A stretch of DNA of 54,613 nt from a virus. The position numbers and the translations under genes were made by a program. Of this stretch, positions 45,866-52,924 are shown one piece after another. A model generated the notes under the pieces. The model ran no database searches. It was not told the DNA's origin and worked only from the letters and a program-made list of their open reading frames with translations. The stretch is taken from IMG/VR virus record IMGVR_UViG_3300045973_000110, positions 1 through 54,613 of that record; one strand, 5' to 3'. The stretch's first letter is position 1. Each line of letters begins with the position of its first letter.

Positions 45866-45916
45866 ATGAAAAATTATTTAAAAGAGGGCTCCCATATTCC
45901 GACTACGTTTACGTAA
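45866..45916 (+). CDS. 16-codon leader peptide
   Basis: ATG at 45866 after AAGGGG (45855-45860), encoding MKNYLKEGSHIPTTFT. Its stop (45914-45916) sits in the loop of a perfect 7-bp hairpin, CGTTTAC (45906-45912) with GTAAACG (45918-45924), four bases before the ribosome site of the next gene. A ribosome ending here would melt the hairpin, so this looks like a translational coupler or attenuator. Confidence 0.45.
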   Translation: MKNYLKEGSHIPTTFT

Positions 45917-45939
45917 AGTAAACGAGTGGAGGAATTCTT

Positions 45940-46104
45940 ATCAAAACAGAATCTAAAATTGTAGTTAAGCGCGAGACTAAAAACCAAATTATTACTGAAA
46001 CGGTTACTATCCTACGGATTTGGAATTTATTAGGTTTGGTCGAGGTCTATGAAAACTCACATTTTTATGAGTTCAAAGAAATTATTGGTATTGTAAAAGA
46101 ATAG
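45940..46104 (+). CDS. 54-residue protein with apparent AUC start
   Basis: The frame reads without a stop from 45922 to a TAG at 46102, with GGAGG at 45928-45932. No ATG, GTG, TTG or CTG lies near the ribosome site; ATC at 45940 is at a normal 7-base spacing and ATT at 45934 is too close. The protein (IVVKRETKNQIITETVTILR; YENSHFYEFKEIIGIVKE) has normal composition. A single frameshift joining it to the leader peptide is excluded by stops in both frames (45914 and 45919). A rare start codon is the simplest reading. Confidence 0.45.
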   Translation: MKTESKIVVKRETKNQIITETVTILRIWNLLGLVEVYENSHFYEFKEIIGIVKE

Positions 46105-46650
46105 ACAAATATTAGTTGTTTTGACTAATTACAACTAAAACAAATTAGTGATTACATGCTCCGTAAACCAGTAATCGGAATAAATATAACTGGCGAGAAT
46201 ATTAGGCTCGTAACTGCGCGGGCGAGTGGAATACAGACTGCCACTATAAACAACAGGTGTCGCCCCGACAGATGGCAAGTTCGCAATAGTCTGTCAATTA
46301 ATTTACGGCGGGGTACAGTGCGTCGCCCTGAATGTGACAAAATGGATGTGCCGCGGAAACTCATCCCATACAAAACACATTAATTTTCTGTATTTGTGAC
46401 GAGAGGCTATTGAATTTTTCTGGTAGCCCAACGATTAGCCTGCGTGCTATTCGCGCGTGAGTGGAAAGCTCATAAACTGGTCCACCGCACCTAGGAGGGC
46501 GACCCGATGATTGCTTATACTTGGGGTTGCTAAGTGCTGACAGTTGGCAAAGACCACGATGTCACCTACTTGACAGTAAATTGAGTTGTAGGCACAATCG
46601 ACCTCTTTCTCCATTTCTTGGTCCCATCAAATGAAATGGAAATTTTATTA
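46105..46650 (+). ncRNA. Structured RNA, copy B, candidate GOLLD/ROOL-class
   Basis: About 546 bases without a credible CDS. 5' stems: TTAGTTGT/ACAACTAA (46112-46138), GATTAC/GTAATC (46150-46176), GACAGA/TCTGTC (46267-46295). The core 46310-46473 repeats that of copy A: AATGTG/CACATT (46331-46336 with 46376-46381) around TGGATG/CATCCCA (46343-46368) and a TGCC-NN-GG-NN-ACT loop, the identical TGTATTTGTGACGAG (46389-46403), and GTGAGTGGAAAGCTCAT (46457-46473). The last two elements are 68 bases apart in both copies. Further stems follow up to the hairpin at 46611-46639. Length is near that of ROOL RNAs; identity not proven. Confidence 0.7.
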
Positions 46651-46652
46651 TT
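46611..46652 (+). terminator. Terminator-like hairpin ending RNA copy B
   Basis: Perfect 7-bp stem CCATTTC (46611-46617) and GAAATGG (46633-46639) with a 15-base loop, followed by AAATTTTATTATTT. It probably ends the transcript started at 44111. Confidence 0.6.
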
Positions 46653-46670
46653 TAAAAAGGAGGATTACTC

Positions 46671-47117
46671 ATGAAAAAAGAAACTAAGATGTCCTTGAAA
46701 CGATTAGAAGATTTACGCATTGCAGAATGTCGAAGAATAGATGAAAAAATGGAAATGAGTAATGTTTTCCTAGAAAAAATGCAGGCATCAGAAGCCGCTA
46801 GGCTAGATGCGATTAGAAGTGTCGATATGAATGCTGTAACTGTTGCAAATGAAAAAACAGTTGCACAAGCCGCTGTTTTAGCCACTCAGTTAGTAGAGAC
46901 TACAAACTCTTTACGTAATCTAATTACGGAAAGCCTTGAAAAACAGTCGAAAATGATTGAGGCAACAAATACTATAACTAATGAAAAAATTGATAAATTA
47001 GATAAGGTGCAGACAAGTACGGGTGGAAAATCAAGTGTAACCATGCCGTTATTAATGCTCGTTTCTAGTTTAATGGGTGGTTTGGTTATGTTTATTATTC
47101 AGAATTTAATGAAATAG
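46671..47117 (+). CDS. Coiled-coil protein with C-terminal membrane anchor
   Basis: 148 residues, AAAAGGAGG upstream. Residues 1-115 are helical and coiled-coil-like, with the SEAARLDAIRSVDMNAVTVA pattern found in a widespread phage family of unknown function. Residues about 124-146 are a tail anchor (MPLLMLVSSLMGGLVMFII). It should sit on the inner membrane face with the coil in the cytoplasm. Possible roles: membrane remodelling, an exclusion factor or a lysis helper. Confidence 0.65.
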   Translation: MKKETKMSLKRLEDLRIAECRRIDEKMEMSNVFLEKMQASEAARLDAIRSVDMNAVTVANEKTVAQAAVLATQLVETTNSLRNLITESLEKQSKMIEATNTITNEKIDKLDKVQTSTGGKSSVTMPLLMLVSSLMGGLVMFIIQNLMK

Positions 47118-47148
47118 GTGTTTGCCACAAAAGGAAAGTTATTATCAT

Positions 47149-48279
47149 ATGAAATTATTTTTATCAATAATTATTTCGTTTTTTTTAATCACATGCGCTC
47201 TTCCAGTTCGTTCTGTTGGAACTGTGCAAACAAATCAACCAATCAACATGTTGGCGGGGGTAAAAGTGTTTAATGTAAAAGTAACTACTGGTCAGTTGAA
47301 TGTACGTGCTGTACCAGGCGGCAATGTTCTTGGATATTTTGTATTAGGTAACATTGTTGCGGTATATGAGAGTACAGTATATGACGGGGCGACATGGTAT
47401 AAAGTGTTATACAATGGAAAATACGGATGGATGCATTGTTTTTATACACAGGTCGTACCAACTGCTATGTCTTGGTATGCAAGCGTCGTATCAGTAGATA
47501 ATATGTATTCTCTTATTGGAACATTATCGAATAAAGACAACGCGCGTATCGCTGGTACGAATAGCGAAAAACTAGCTGGCGATATGTTGGAAACTAGACT
47601 TAAAAGTTATGGTTATACCGTTACTCGCCAATGGTTCCCAACATGGATTAAACTTTCAACTGGGGTTCGCGGAGCGAATTCTACGTCATCTAACGTATTT
47701 GCTAAGAGCGCACACTTTGACCCATTAAAGAAAACTGTAATTCTAATGGCTCACTATGATGGCGTGTATACGTATGCCGCCGATGACAATGCATCTGGTG
47801 TTGCTATGACCGTTGAATTGGCTCGCTACTTAGAAACTAGAACCGACCTACATGTTAACGTTGTAATATTATTGACTGGCGCCGAAGAGGGTAGACATCA
47901 CGGTTCTTTATATTATGCAGCCCACCCACTAGTACCACTTGCATCTACGCAACTTGTTATCAACTTAGATATGGTTGGCGCTGGTACAACGTATGAAATT
48001 TATAACTCTACCATATTAATGGGGCAAAAATACTTTGCGAGATATGCGTTTGGAGTTGGTAAGACCATTGGTATCAATATGTTATATTCGCAGTCTACAT
48101 ATTCAGACCATTTTTCATTTGAACCCAAAGGTATTCAATGTGTTACGTTTATGAACTTAAAATCATATACCTATTATCATACAGATTATGATACGTTAAG
48201 TAGAATTGATAAAAATGTTTTACGCAATATTTCCACGATGGCTCTTAATACTATCGAAGAAGCGAGCAGAACTTATTAA
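47149..48279 (+). CDS. Secreted M28 aminopeptidase with SH3b domain
   Basis: 376 residues from the ATG at 47149 (AAAAGGAAAG upstream); a TTG 27 bases earlier would spoil the signal peptide. Residues 1-22 are a signal sequence (MKLFLSIIISFFLITCALP). Residues about 38-103 resemble SH3b (TGQLNVRAVPGGNVLGYFVL). The M28 two-zinc site is complete: His202 (AHYD), Asp213 (ADDNASG), Glu246/Glu247 (GAEEG), Asp274 (NLDM) and His344 (YYHTDYD). The enzyme would remove N-terminal residues from peptides outside the cell, perhaps held on the wall. Such an exported exopeptidase is not a standard phage lysis or structural protein. Confidence 0.85.
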   Translation: MKLFLSIIISFFLITCALPVRSVGTVQTNQPINMLAGVKVFNVKVTTGQLNVRAVPGGNVLGYFVLGNIVAVYESTVYDGATWYKVLYNGKYGWMHCFYTQVVPTAMSWYASVVSVDNMYSLIGTLSNKDNARIAGTNSEKLAGDMLETRLKSYGYTVTRQWFPTWIKLSTGVRGANSTSSNVFAKSAHFDPLKKTVILMAHYDGVYTYAADDNASGVAMTVELARYLETRTDLHVNVVILLTGAEEGRHHGSLYYAAHPLVPLASTQLVINLDMVGAGTTYEIYNSTILMGQKYFARYAFGVGKTIGINMLYSQSTYSDHFSFEPKGIQCVTFMNLKSYTYYHTDYDTLSRIDKNVLRNISTMALNTIEEASRTY

Positions 48280-48289
48280 AGACAAGTCT

Positions 48290-48353
48290 GGGGGTTACGT
48301 GTAGCCCCCGTAAAGACAAATAGGGTATACTACTAGTGTATACCCTTTATTTT
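48290..48353 (+). terminator. Tandem terminators after the aminopeptidase
   Basis: Two strong hairpins: GGGGGTTA/TAGCCCCC (48290-48309, one G-T pair) and GGGTATAC/GTATACCC (48323-48345) followed by TTTATTTT. They separate the peptidase from the glycosyltransferase operon. The second stem resembles the one at 13781-13808. Confidence 0.85.
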
Positions 48354-48375
48354 GCAAACAACAAGGGGTGATTGA

Positions 48376-49332
48376 ATGAATAAAGATAAGTTAGATTTTT
48401 ATGCATCAAACGCTCACTTTTTAGACCATATGATTCCCATATGGAATATGCTACCAAGCGAGTATCGTGGTACTTTTTATATAGACAAACTATTATCTAA
48501 ATATGCCAGAAAATTAGGGTTGATATTTACGGTCGGGTTACCAACTAATAATATCACGCTTGTTTCATCTTATGGTGACTATAAAAAAGCAAGCGGAAAA
48601 GTTATTTATATGGAACATGGTATAGGCAACACATATAGTACGCATCATCCGTCATATGCTGGCGGTCTTGGGAAAGACAAAGTTGTATTATTCTTAAATC
48701 AACATGAGTTGACTCAAGAAAAAAACGTAGAGTCGTACCCATATGTTAAAAACGTTATCATAGGCACGCCTAAAATGGATTATATAATTCCAAGACCAAT
48801 AACTGGAAAAGTTATATGTCTTAGTTTCCACTGGGATTGTAAAGTTTGTCCAGAGACGCGCTCGGCATTCAATTATTATCGGTTTATTATACCAAAATTA
48901 TTAGAGTCGGATAAATATACACTGGTGATGCATGCACATCCGCATATGAACGGAGAATGGCAACAAGAATTTAGAACGTTAAAAGTGAAGTTTTATGAAA
49001 ACTTCTCAGATATATTAGAGATTGCAGATGTATATGTGGTGGACAATAGTTCGACAATGTATGAGTTCGCCGCCGCTGGAAGACCTGTCCTTGCATTGAA
49101 CTGCCCGTTATATCGCAAAGACGTGCATCACGGTATACGTTTTTGGGATTATATACCTGGTCAACAGGTTGAGAATTATCATGAGTTACCAGCCATTATT
49201 GAGCATACATTTGATAATCCGCATGAATGGGATGAACGCAGAAATGAAATAGTGGAAAAACTATATCCATACCGTGGTCAATCTACTAAGATGGCGGTAG
49301 ATGCCATAAAGGAGTATTTAGATAATGCTTAA
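48376..49332 (+). CDS. CDP-glycerol glycerophosphotransferase-like (TagB/TagF type) transferase
   Basis: 318 residues, AAGGGGTG upstream. The C-terminal half shows the Glyphos_transf pattern: a nucleotide-binding region (YTLVMHAHPHMNGEW) and ADVYVVDNSSTMYEFAAAGR followed by PVLALNCP. The N-terminal half (YRGTFYIDKLLSKYARKLG; VIYMEHGIGNTYS) matches the first Rossmann domain of the GT-B fold. Relatives polymerise or prime wall teichoic acid; here it may add polyol phosphate or a sugar to host or virion glycans. First gene of a five-gene operon. Confidence 0.7.
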   Translation: MNKDKLDFYASNAHFLDHMIPIWNMLPSEYRGTFYIDKLLSKYARKLGLIFTVGLPTNNITLVSSYGDYKKASGKVIYMEHGIGNTYSTHHPSYAGGLGKDKVVLFLNQHELTQEKNVESYPYVKNVIIGTPKMDYIIPRPITGKVICLSFHWDCKVCPETRSAFNYYRFIIPKLLESDKYTLVMHAHPHMNGEWQQEFRTLKVKFYENFSDILEIADVYVVDNSSTMYEFAAAGRPVLALNCPLYRKDVHHGIRFWDYIPGQQVENYHELPAIIEHTFDNPHEWDERRNEIVEKLYPYRGQSTKMAVDAIKEYLDNA

Positions 49333-49567
49333 AAAAGATAAAATGAAATTAATTCCACGTGATACGCCATATTGTTATCATTGGGACCCAAGCACCCTAA
49401 CGCGTACACCATGCCCATTCTTAACATATAAACCAAGAAAATCGAGGCATCGTTGGAAGATTGAGTGTGCCGATGTTGATAAACACTGGGAATATTGCAA
49501 GTATCTTAAGAAATATTTGAATATTCAAGACTTATGTAAGGATTGTGATTTCGGACATGGATGGTAA
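49325..49567 (+). CDS. Small Cys-rich protein in the glycosyltransferase operon
   Basis: 80 residues, start overlapping the previous gene by 8 bases, AAGGAG at 49310. Six cysteines and several His (TPYCYHWD; HWEYCKYLKKYL; LCKDCDFGHGW) suggest a zinc-binding fold. Conservation of its position in the operon would imply it helps the transferases. Not recognised. Confidence 0.6.
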   Translation: MLKKDKMKLIPRDTPYCYHWDPSTLTRTPCPFLTYKPRKSRHRWKIECADVDKHWEYCKYLKKYLNIQDLCKDCDFGHGW

Positions 49568-50234
49568 AAATGTAAGCATATTAATACTTAGTTGTGACAA
49601 ATATGATGATTTATGGATGCCGTTTTTCACATTAAAAGAAAAATACTGGAGCCCATGTAATTATACGACGTATATCGCTACTGATACAAAAGATTGTCCG
49701 TATGCCATAACTCTAAAACATGATTACCCAGTTTCAATGTGGACAAAGCGTATACGCGAGTCATTGATGCAGATACCAACAAAATATGTTATTATGATGG
49801 ACGGAGATTATTTTTTCAGAAACAGAGTAGACCAAGAGAGAATCGATTATTGTGTTTCTAAAATGAATAATAGTATTGCGTGCTTTAGTTTTGAACAAGA
49901 GTTTGCTCCAACCTTGCCATGCGAATTTCAGTGGTTCAGATTAAAGCCAAATATGTCGCAATTTCTTAGTTCGTGTCAAGCTGGGTTATGGGATAAACAA
50001 AAGTTAATTGATAGTATGTCAGAGGATATGAATCCATGGGAATGGGAAGAGAAAATCGTTAATTCACCATATAAATACTATGTTAACTCATACGCTCCGA
50101 TAATTGATTATGGTCACTATAAATACGGTGATATATTTGGGGTATATCGTAGTAAGTGGGTAAAAGATGATGTCGTACCTTTATTTGAAAGAGAGCATAT
50201 TGACATTGACTTTAGTAAAAGGGGATTCTATTAA
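49557..50234 (+). CDS. GT-A-type glycosyltransferase-like protein
   Basis: About 225 residues from the ATG at 49557; a GTG at 49545 is in frame and neither has ideal spacing to AAGGA (49538-49542). It begins VSILILSCDKYDDLWMPFF and has a DxD-type motif (MMDGDYFF) near residue 80, both typical of GT-A glycosyltransferases. The C-terminal part (YAPIIDYGHYKYGDIFGVYR) is aromatic. Probably transfers a sugar to a surface or virion glycan; substrate unknown. Confidence 0.65.
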   Translation: MDGKNVSILILSCDKYDDLWMPFFTLKEKYWSPCNYTTYIATDTKDCPYAITLKHDYPVSMWTKRIRESLMQIPTKYVIMMDGDYFFRNRVDQERIDYCVSKMNNSIACFSFEQEFAPTLPCEFQWFRLKPNMSQFLSSCQAGLWDKQKLIDSMSEDMNPWEWEEKIVNSPYKYYVNSYAPIIDYGHYKYGDIFGVYRSKWVKDDVVPLFEREHIDIDFSKRGFY

Positions 50235-50860
50235 TGAAAAAATTAAGCATCATCATACCTACGTATAATGTAGATAAGTATATCGAACAATGCCTTAGCT
50301 CTTTGTTACCACAGGTTGGAAAAAATGTCGAGGTTATTATTATCGACGACTGTTCGACTGATAGAACAAAAGAAAAGATAGACAAGATGATTAACAAATA
50401 TAACCGACCAGTAAAATTTATTCGCTTATCCAAAAATAGTGGTGTGAGTTTTGCTAGAAATATGGGGCTATCACTTGCCAGTGGCGATTATATTACATTT
50501 ATCGACGGTGACGATGCGGTGAGTAGCGAATATATAATTGCAATCCTACAAAATCTATTGCTTGGGTTCGACTATTATAAACTAAGTTGGTCTACGATGG
50601 TGGGCAAACCTGTAGTTTATAGAGCCAAAAACCTACCAGACTGGAATTGTAGCGTATGGAGTAGGATATTCAAATCAAGTATTATACAAAAAGAATTTGA
50701 CACTAGTAAGAAATGGGCTGAGGATTGGCAGTTTCTGCAAGATAATATTCGTGATAACTTGACATGTGGATACATTAATGATATAATCTATTTATATCGA
50801 AATGATAGAGAGGGGAGCCTTACTCAACAGATGCTTGATGCGGCAAAGAACACACAATGA
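50234..50860 (+). CDS. Family 2 glycosyltransferase
   Basis: 208 residues, start overlapping the previous stop by one base. Clear GT2 N-terminus (KLSIIIPTYNVDKYIEQCL), nucleotide-sugar Asp pair (VIIIDDCSTDRT), SFARNMGLSLASGDYITF and the DxD-like FIDGDDA. The C-terminal acceptor region is short and ends soon after the ED motif (WAEDWQFLQDN). Catalytic residues look complete. It should act in the cytoplasm. Confidence 0.85.
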   Translation: MKKLSIIIPTYNVDKYIEQCLSSLLPQVGKNVEVIIIDDCSTDRTKEKIDKMINKYNRPVKFIRLSKNSGVSFARNMGLSLASGDYITFIDGDDAVSSEYIIAILQNLLLGFDYYKLSWSTMVGKPVVYRAKNLPDWNCSVWSRIFKSSIIQKEFDTSKKWAEDWQFLQDNIRDNLTCGYINDIIYLYRNDREGSLTQQMLDAAKNTQ

Positions 50861-51810
50861 AACTTATCTTTTATAGTAAAAGGTTTATTGTTGGTGGGAT
50901 GGAAAACGCTGTTTATCACTTGGCTAGGTTATTAAAGCGCGATTTACATGCAGAAATAACAATTGTCTATGAAATCATTGATGACGGTACATTTCTTATG
51001 ACAGAAAAATATAAGAAAGAATTCGATACACAATATTTCTTAGATAGCGACGGCAGTATAAAGGATTTTTATTGCGATGTACTAATTAATTGCGACCCAA
51101 ATGCATTTGATTTACCGTATATACATGCCAAGCATACTATCCATTGGCTGCACTCTCGCTGCGTAAATTACAAAAACTTTCCGCATGAAAATATGGCGAT
51201 ATGCCAAAGCGAATGGCATAAACAAGAGTTAAAGGCACTCGGAATTGATGCAGTCGTTGTTAAAAATCCACTAGATATTCAGTTAATTAGAGAATTGGCA
51301 CTACAAGAGGTTGACAGGGGAAAGATACCAGAAAATAGAATTATATATTTAATGGCATGTCGTATTTCACCAGAAAAAGGCTTGGATAGGGCTATTTCTT
51401 TTATGAAAAAAGAGTACAACAAGGCTAATATATTAGTGGTAATTGGTGCGCCAACATATCCTAAAAATGAACAAATTAAAGAACGCATGATATTTAAGTT
51501 AGGTAAAAGAGTGGTGTTCCTTGGAGAGAAAATTAACCCATATCCATATATGCTACTAGCAGATTATATCTGTTCGTTCGCAGATTCTGAGACATATGGA
51601 ATTGTTAGCGAAGAGGCTCACATACTTAATAAGCCAGTCGTATTCTCTAAATATGATACCGCCAAAGACCAGTTTATTGAGGGGTTTGATAGTTGGATAT
51701 CAGAGGATAACTATTGCAAAAATAATGCAGTGCATGTTTATGATGAAAAAAAGAATATAGATGCATTAGAACAGTGGAAACGTATCTTAAATGCGTTGGA
51801 AATTGGGTAG
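50857..51810 (+). CDS. Family 4 glycosyltransferase (GT-B)
   Basis: 317 residues, overlapping the previous stop by 4 bases. The N-terminal domain begins KLIFYSKRFIVGGMENAVYH, the GG-nE motif of GT4. The C-terminal domain carries YLMACRISPEKGLDRAISFM and the donor-binding SFADSETYGIVSEEAHILNK with the E-x7-E pair. It is a retaining sugar transferase, probably using UDP- or GDP-sugar. Last gene of the operon; its stop lies in a terminator stem. Confidence 0.85.
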   Translation: MKLIFYSKRFIVGGMENAVYHLARLLKRDLHAEITIVYEIIDDGTFLMTEKYKKEFDTQYFLDSDGSIKDFYCDVLINCDPNAFDLPYIHAKHTIHWLHSRCVNYKNFPHENMAICQSEWHKQELKALGIDAVVVKNPLDIQLIRELALQEVDRGKIPENRIIYLMACRISPEKGLDRAISFMKKEYNKANILVVIGAPTYPKNEQIKERMIFKLGKRVVFLGEKINPYPYMLLADYICSFADSETYGIVSEEAHILNKPVVFSKYDTAKDQFIEGFDSWISEDNYCKNNAVHVYDEKKNIDALEQWKRILNALEIG

Positions 51811-51833
51811 AATTAAAAATCTACCCAATTTTT
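51803..51833 (+). terminator. Terminator of the glycosyltransferase operon
   Basis: Perfect 9-bp stem TTGGGTAGA (51803-51811) and TCTACCCAA (51820-51828), A-rich loop, tail of five T. The stop codon of the GT4 gene is part of the stem. Confidence 0.9.
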
Positions 51834-51841
51834 ACCATCGC

Positions 51842-51870
51842 TTGACAAACCAAATTATTTATGCTATAAT
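51842..51870 (+). promoter_or_regulatory. Consensus promoter for dUTPase-thioredoxin unit
   Basis: TTGACA (51842-51847), 17-base spacer, TATAAT (51865-51870): both hexamers are perfect, so this should be strong with the host housekeeping sigma factor and active early. Confidence 0.92.
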
Positions 51871-51899
51871 AAGACTATACTGAAAGAGAGGTATTATAG

Positions 51900-52367
51900 A
51901 TGAGGTGTTTTAAGAAGATTAGTCTAAAACAATACATTAAAGACGGTGGTACAGAAGAAGAATATAATAGTATAGTATTACCTATACGTGCAACTAAATT
52001 TTCCTCTGGGTATGATATTTGCACGCCGCGTAGAATTATTATTTCAAAAGGCGAATCTGTAAAAGTACCAACTGGAATTAGAGTTTTTATGGAAAACGAC
52101 GAAGTGTTCATGATGCATATTAGAAGTAGTATTGGGTCTAAGTTTGGCGTCAGAGTATCTAATTGTACTGGAGTAGTAGACTCTGATTATATTGCAGCCG
52201 ATAACCAGGGACATATATGGATGTTCCTGCATAACGATTCAGAGCATTTCTTTGAAATACAGGCTGGTAGTAAAATTTGTCAGGGTGTTTTCCACAAATA
52301 TCTGATTACCGACGATGATACCGCCGACGCTGTACGCACTGGCGGGGTTGGGAGTACTGGTAAATAA
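51900..52367 (+). CDS. dut: dUTP diphosphatase (trimeric dUTPase)
   Basis: 155 residues with all five trimeric dUTPase motifs: ATKFSSGYDI (motif 1), RSSIGSKFGV (2), GVVDSDYIA (3, with catalytic Asp), GSKICQGVF (4) and RTGGVGSTGK (5, closing the active site; Phe of the usual GGFGSTG is Val here). It hydrolyses dUTP to dUMP, keeping uracil out of phage DNA and feeding thymidylate synthesis. GAGAGG upstream; first gene behind a perfect promoter. Confidence 0.9.
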   Translation: MRCFKKISLKQYIKDGGTEEEYNSIVLPIRATKFSSGYDICTPRRIIISKGESVKVPTGIRVFMENDEVFMMHIRSSIGSKFGVRVSNCTGVVDSDYIAADNQGHIWMFLHNDSEHFFEIQAGSKICQGVFHKYLITDDDTADAVRTGGVGSTGK

Positions 52368-52368
52368 T

Positions 52369-52572
52369 ATGAAATATGCAAAATTCCTAGAGGATGTTGA
52401 GCTCGACGAGGGTATATATTTTTTTAGAAAAGGTCGCTCATATATTGTAGAGGAAGAGATTGAGGGCGGATATATGTTAGAGGAAGAAAGCGGGCTTTCT
52501 ATGGGTGTTAGAGACGCAGACAAAGGTATATTATATATTATTGTTGATAGTGTAATTCAAGCTATGAATTGA
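52369..52572 (+). CDS. Small acidic hypothetical protein
   Basis: 67 residues from the ATG one base after the dUTPase stop, so translation is coupled; the same frame is open upstream but overlaps dut. Acidic beta-rich protein (YAKFLEDVELDEGIYFFRKG; RSYIVEEEIEGGYML) resembling a small SH3-like barrel. Function unknown. Confidence 0.6.
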   Translation: MKYAKFLEDVELDEGIYFFRKGRSYIVEEEIEGGYMLEEESGLSMGVRDADKGILYIIVDSVIQAMN

Positions 52573-52579
52573 GGTAAAA

Positions 52580-52885
52580 ATGCAAGAAATAAAAAGTATG
52601 ATTCGATTTAAGGATTTAATCGAAGCAAACGACGATGTATTGGTTGAGTGGTTTACCACGTGGTGCGGTCCTTGTCGCATGTTATTACCAGTTTTAGAAG
52701 AGGTTGAGCCAATGTTCCCAGATATTATATTTCTTAAGATTGATGCAGAGGCACGGTTAGAAATATCAAAAGAATACGGTGTTGCATCTGTCCCAACCCT
52801 AATTAGATTTAAGAATGGTAAACCTATTTTTAAAACATCTGGCTACAGGTCAAAAGATGCGGTAACCAAGCTATTGACAGATTGA
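52580..52885 (+). CDS. trxA: Thioredoxin
   Basis: 101 residues with the thioredoxin fold and active site WCGPC (Trp28 to Cys32), the cis-Pro before VPTLIRF, and FKNGKPIFKTSGYRS. No signal peptide, so it is cytoplasmic. Phage thioredoxins reduce ribonucleotide reductase or glutaredoxin-like partners, or serve polymerase processivity; here it shares an operon with dUTPase, which favours nucleotide metabolism. Confidence 0.9.
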   Translation: MQEIKSMIRFKDLIEANDDVLVEWFTTWCGPCRMLLPVLEEVEPMFPDIIFLKIDAEARLEISKEYGVASVPTLIRFKNGKPIFKTSGYRSKDAVTKLLTD

Positions 52886-52902
52886 ATAATTTGTGATATA
52901 AT
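52874..52902 (+). promoter_or_regulatory. Consensus promoter overlapping the end of trxA
   Basis: TTGACA (52874-52879), 17-base spacer, TATAAT (52897-52902). The -35 hexamer lies within the last codons of the thioredoxin gene. Drives the membrane protein gene at 52925. Confidence 0.9.
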
Positions 52903-52924
52903 AGTATTATAAAAGGAGATACGA

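Noticed and set aside
46152-46383. Overlapping open frames on both strands inside RNA copy B
   Set aside because: No ribosome site, and the bases are accounted for by paired stems that are conserved in copy A.
46474-46615. Third tRNA after RNA copy B core, ending CTCCA
   Set aside because: No TTCRA-type T loop or seven-pair acceptor stem could be formed.
47122-47148. TTG start extending the aminopeptidase by nine residues
   Set aside because: The ATG at 47149 has the ribosome site and yields a proper signal peptide.
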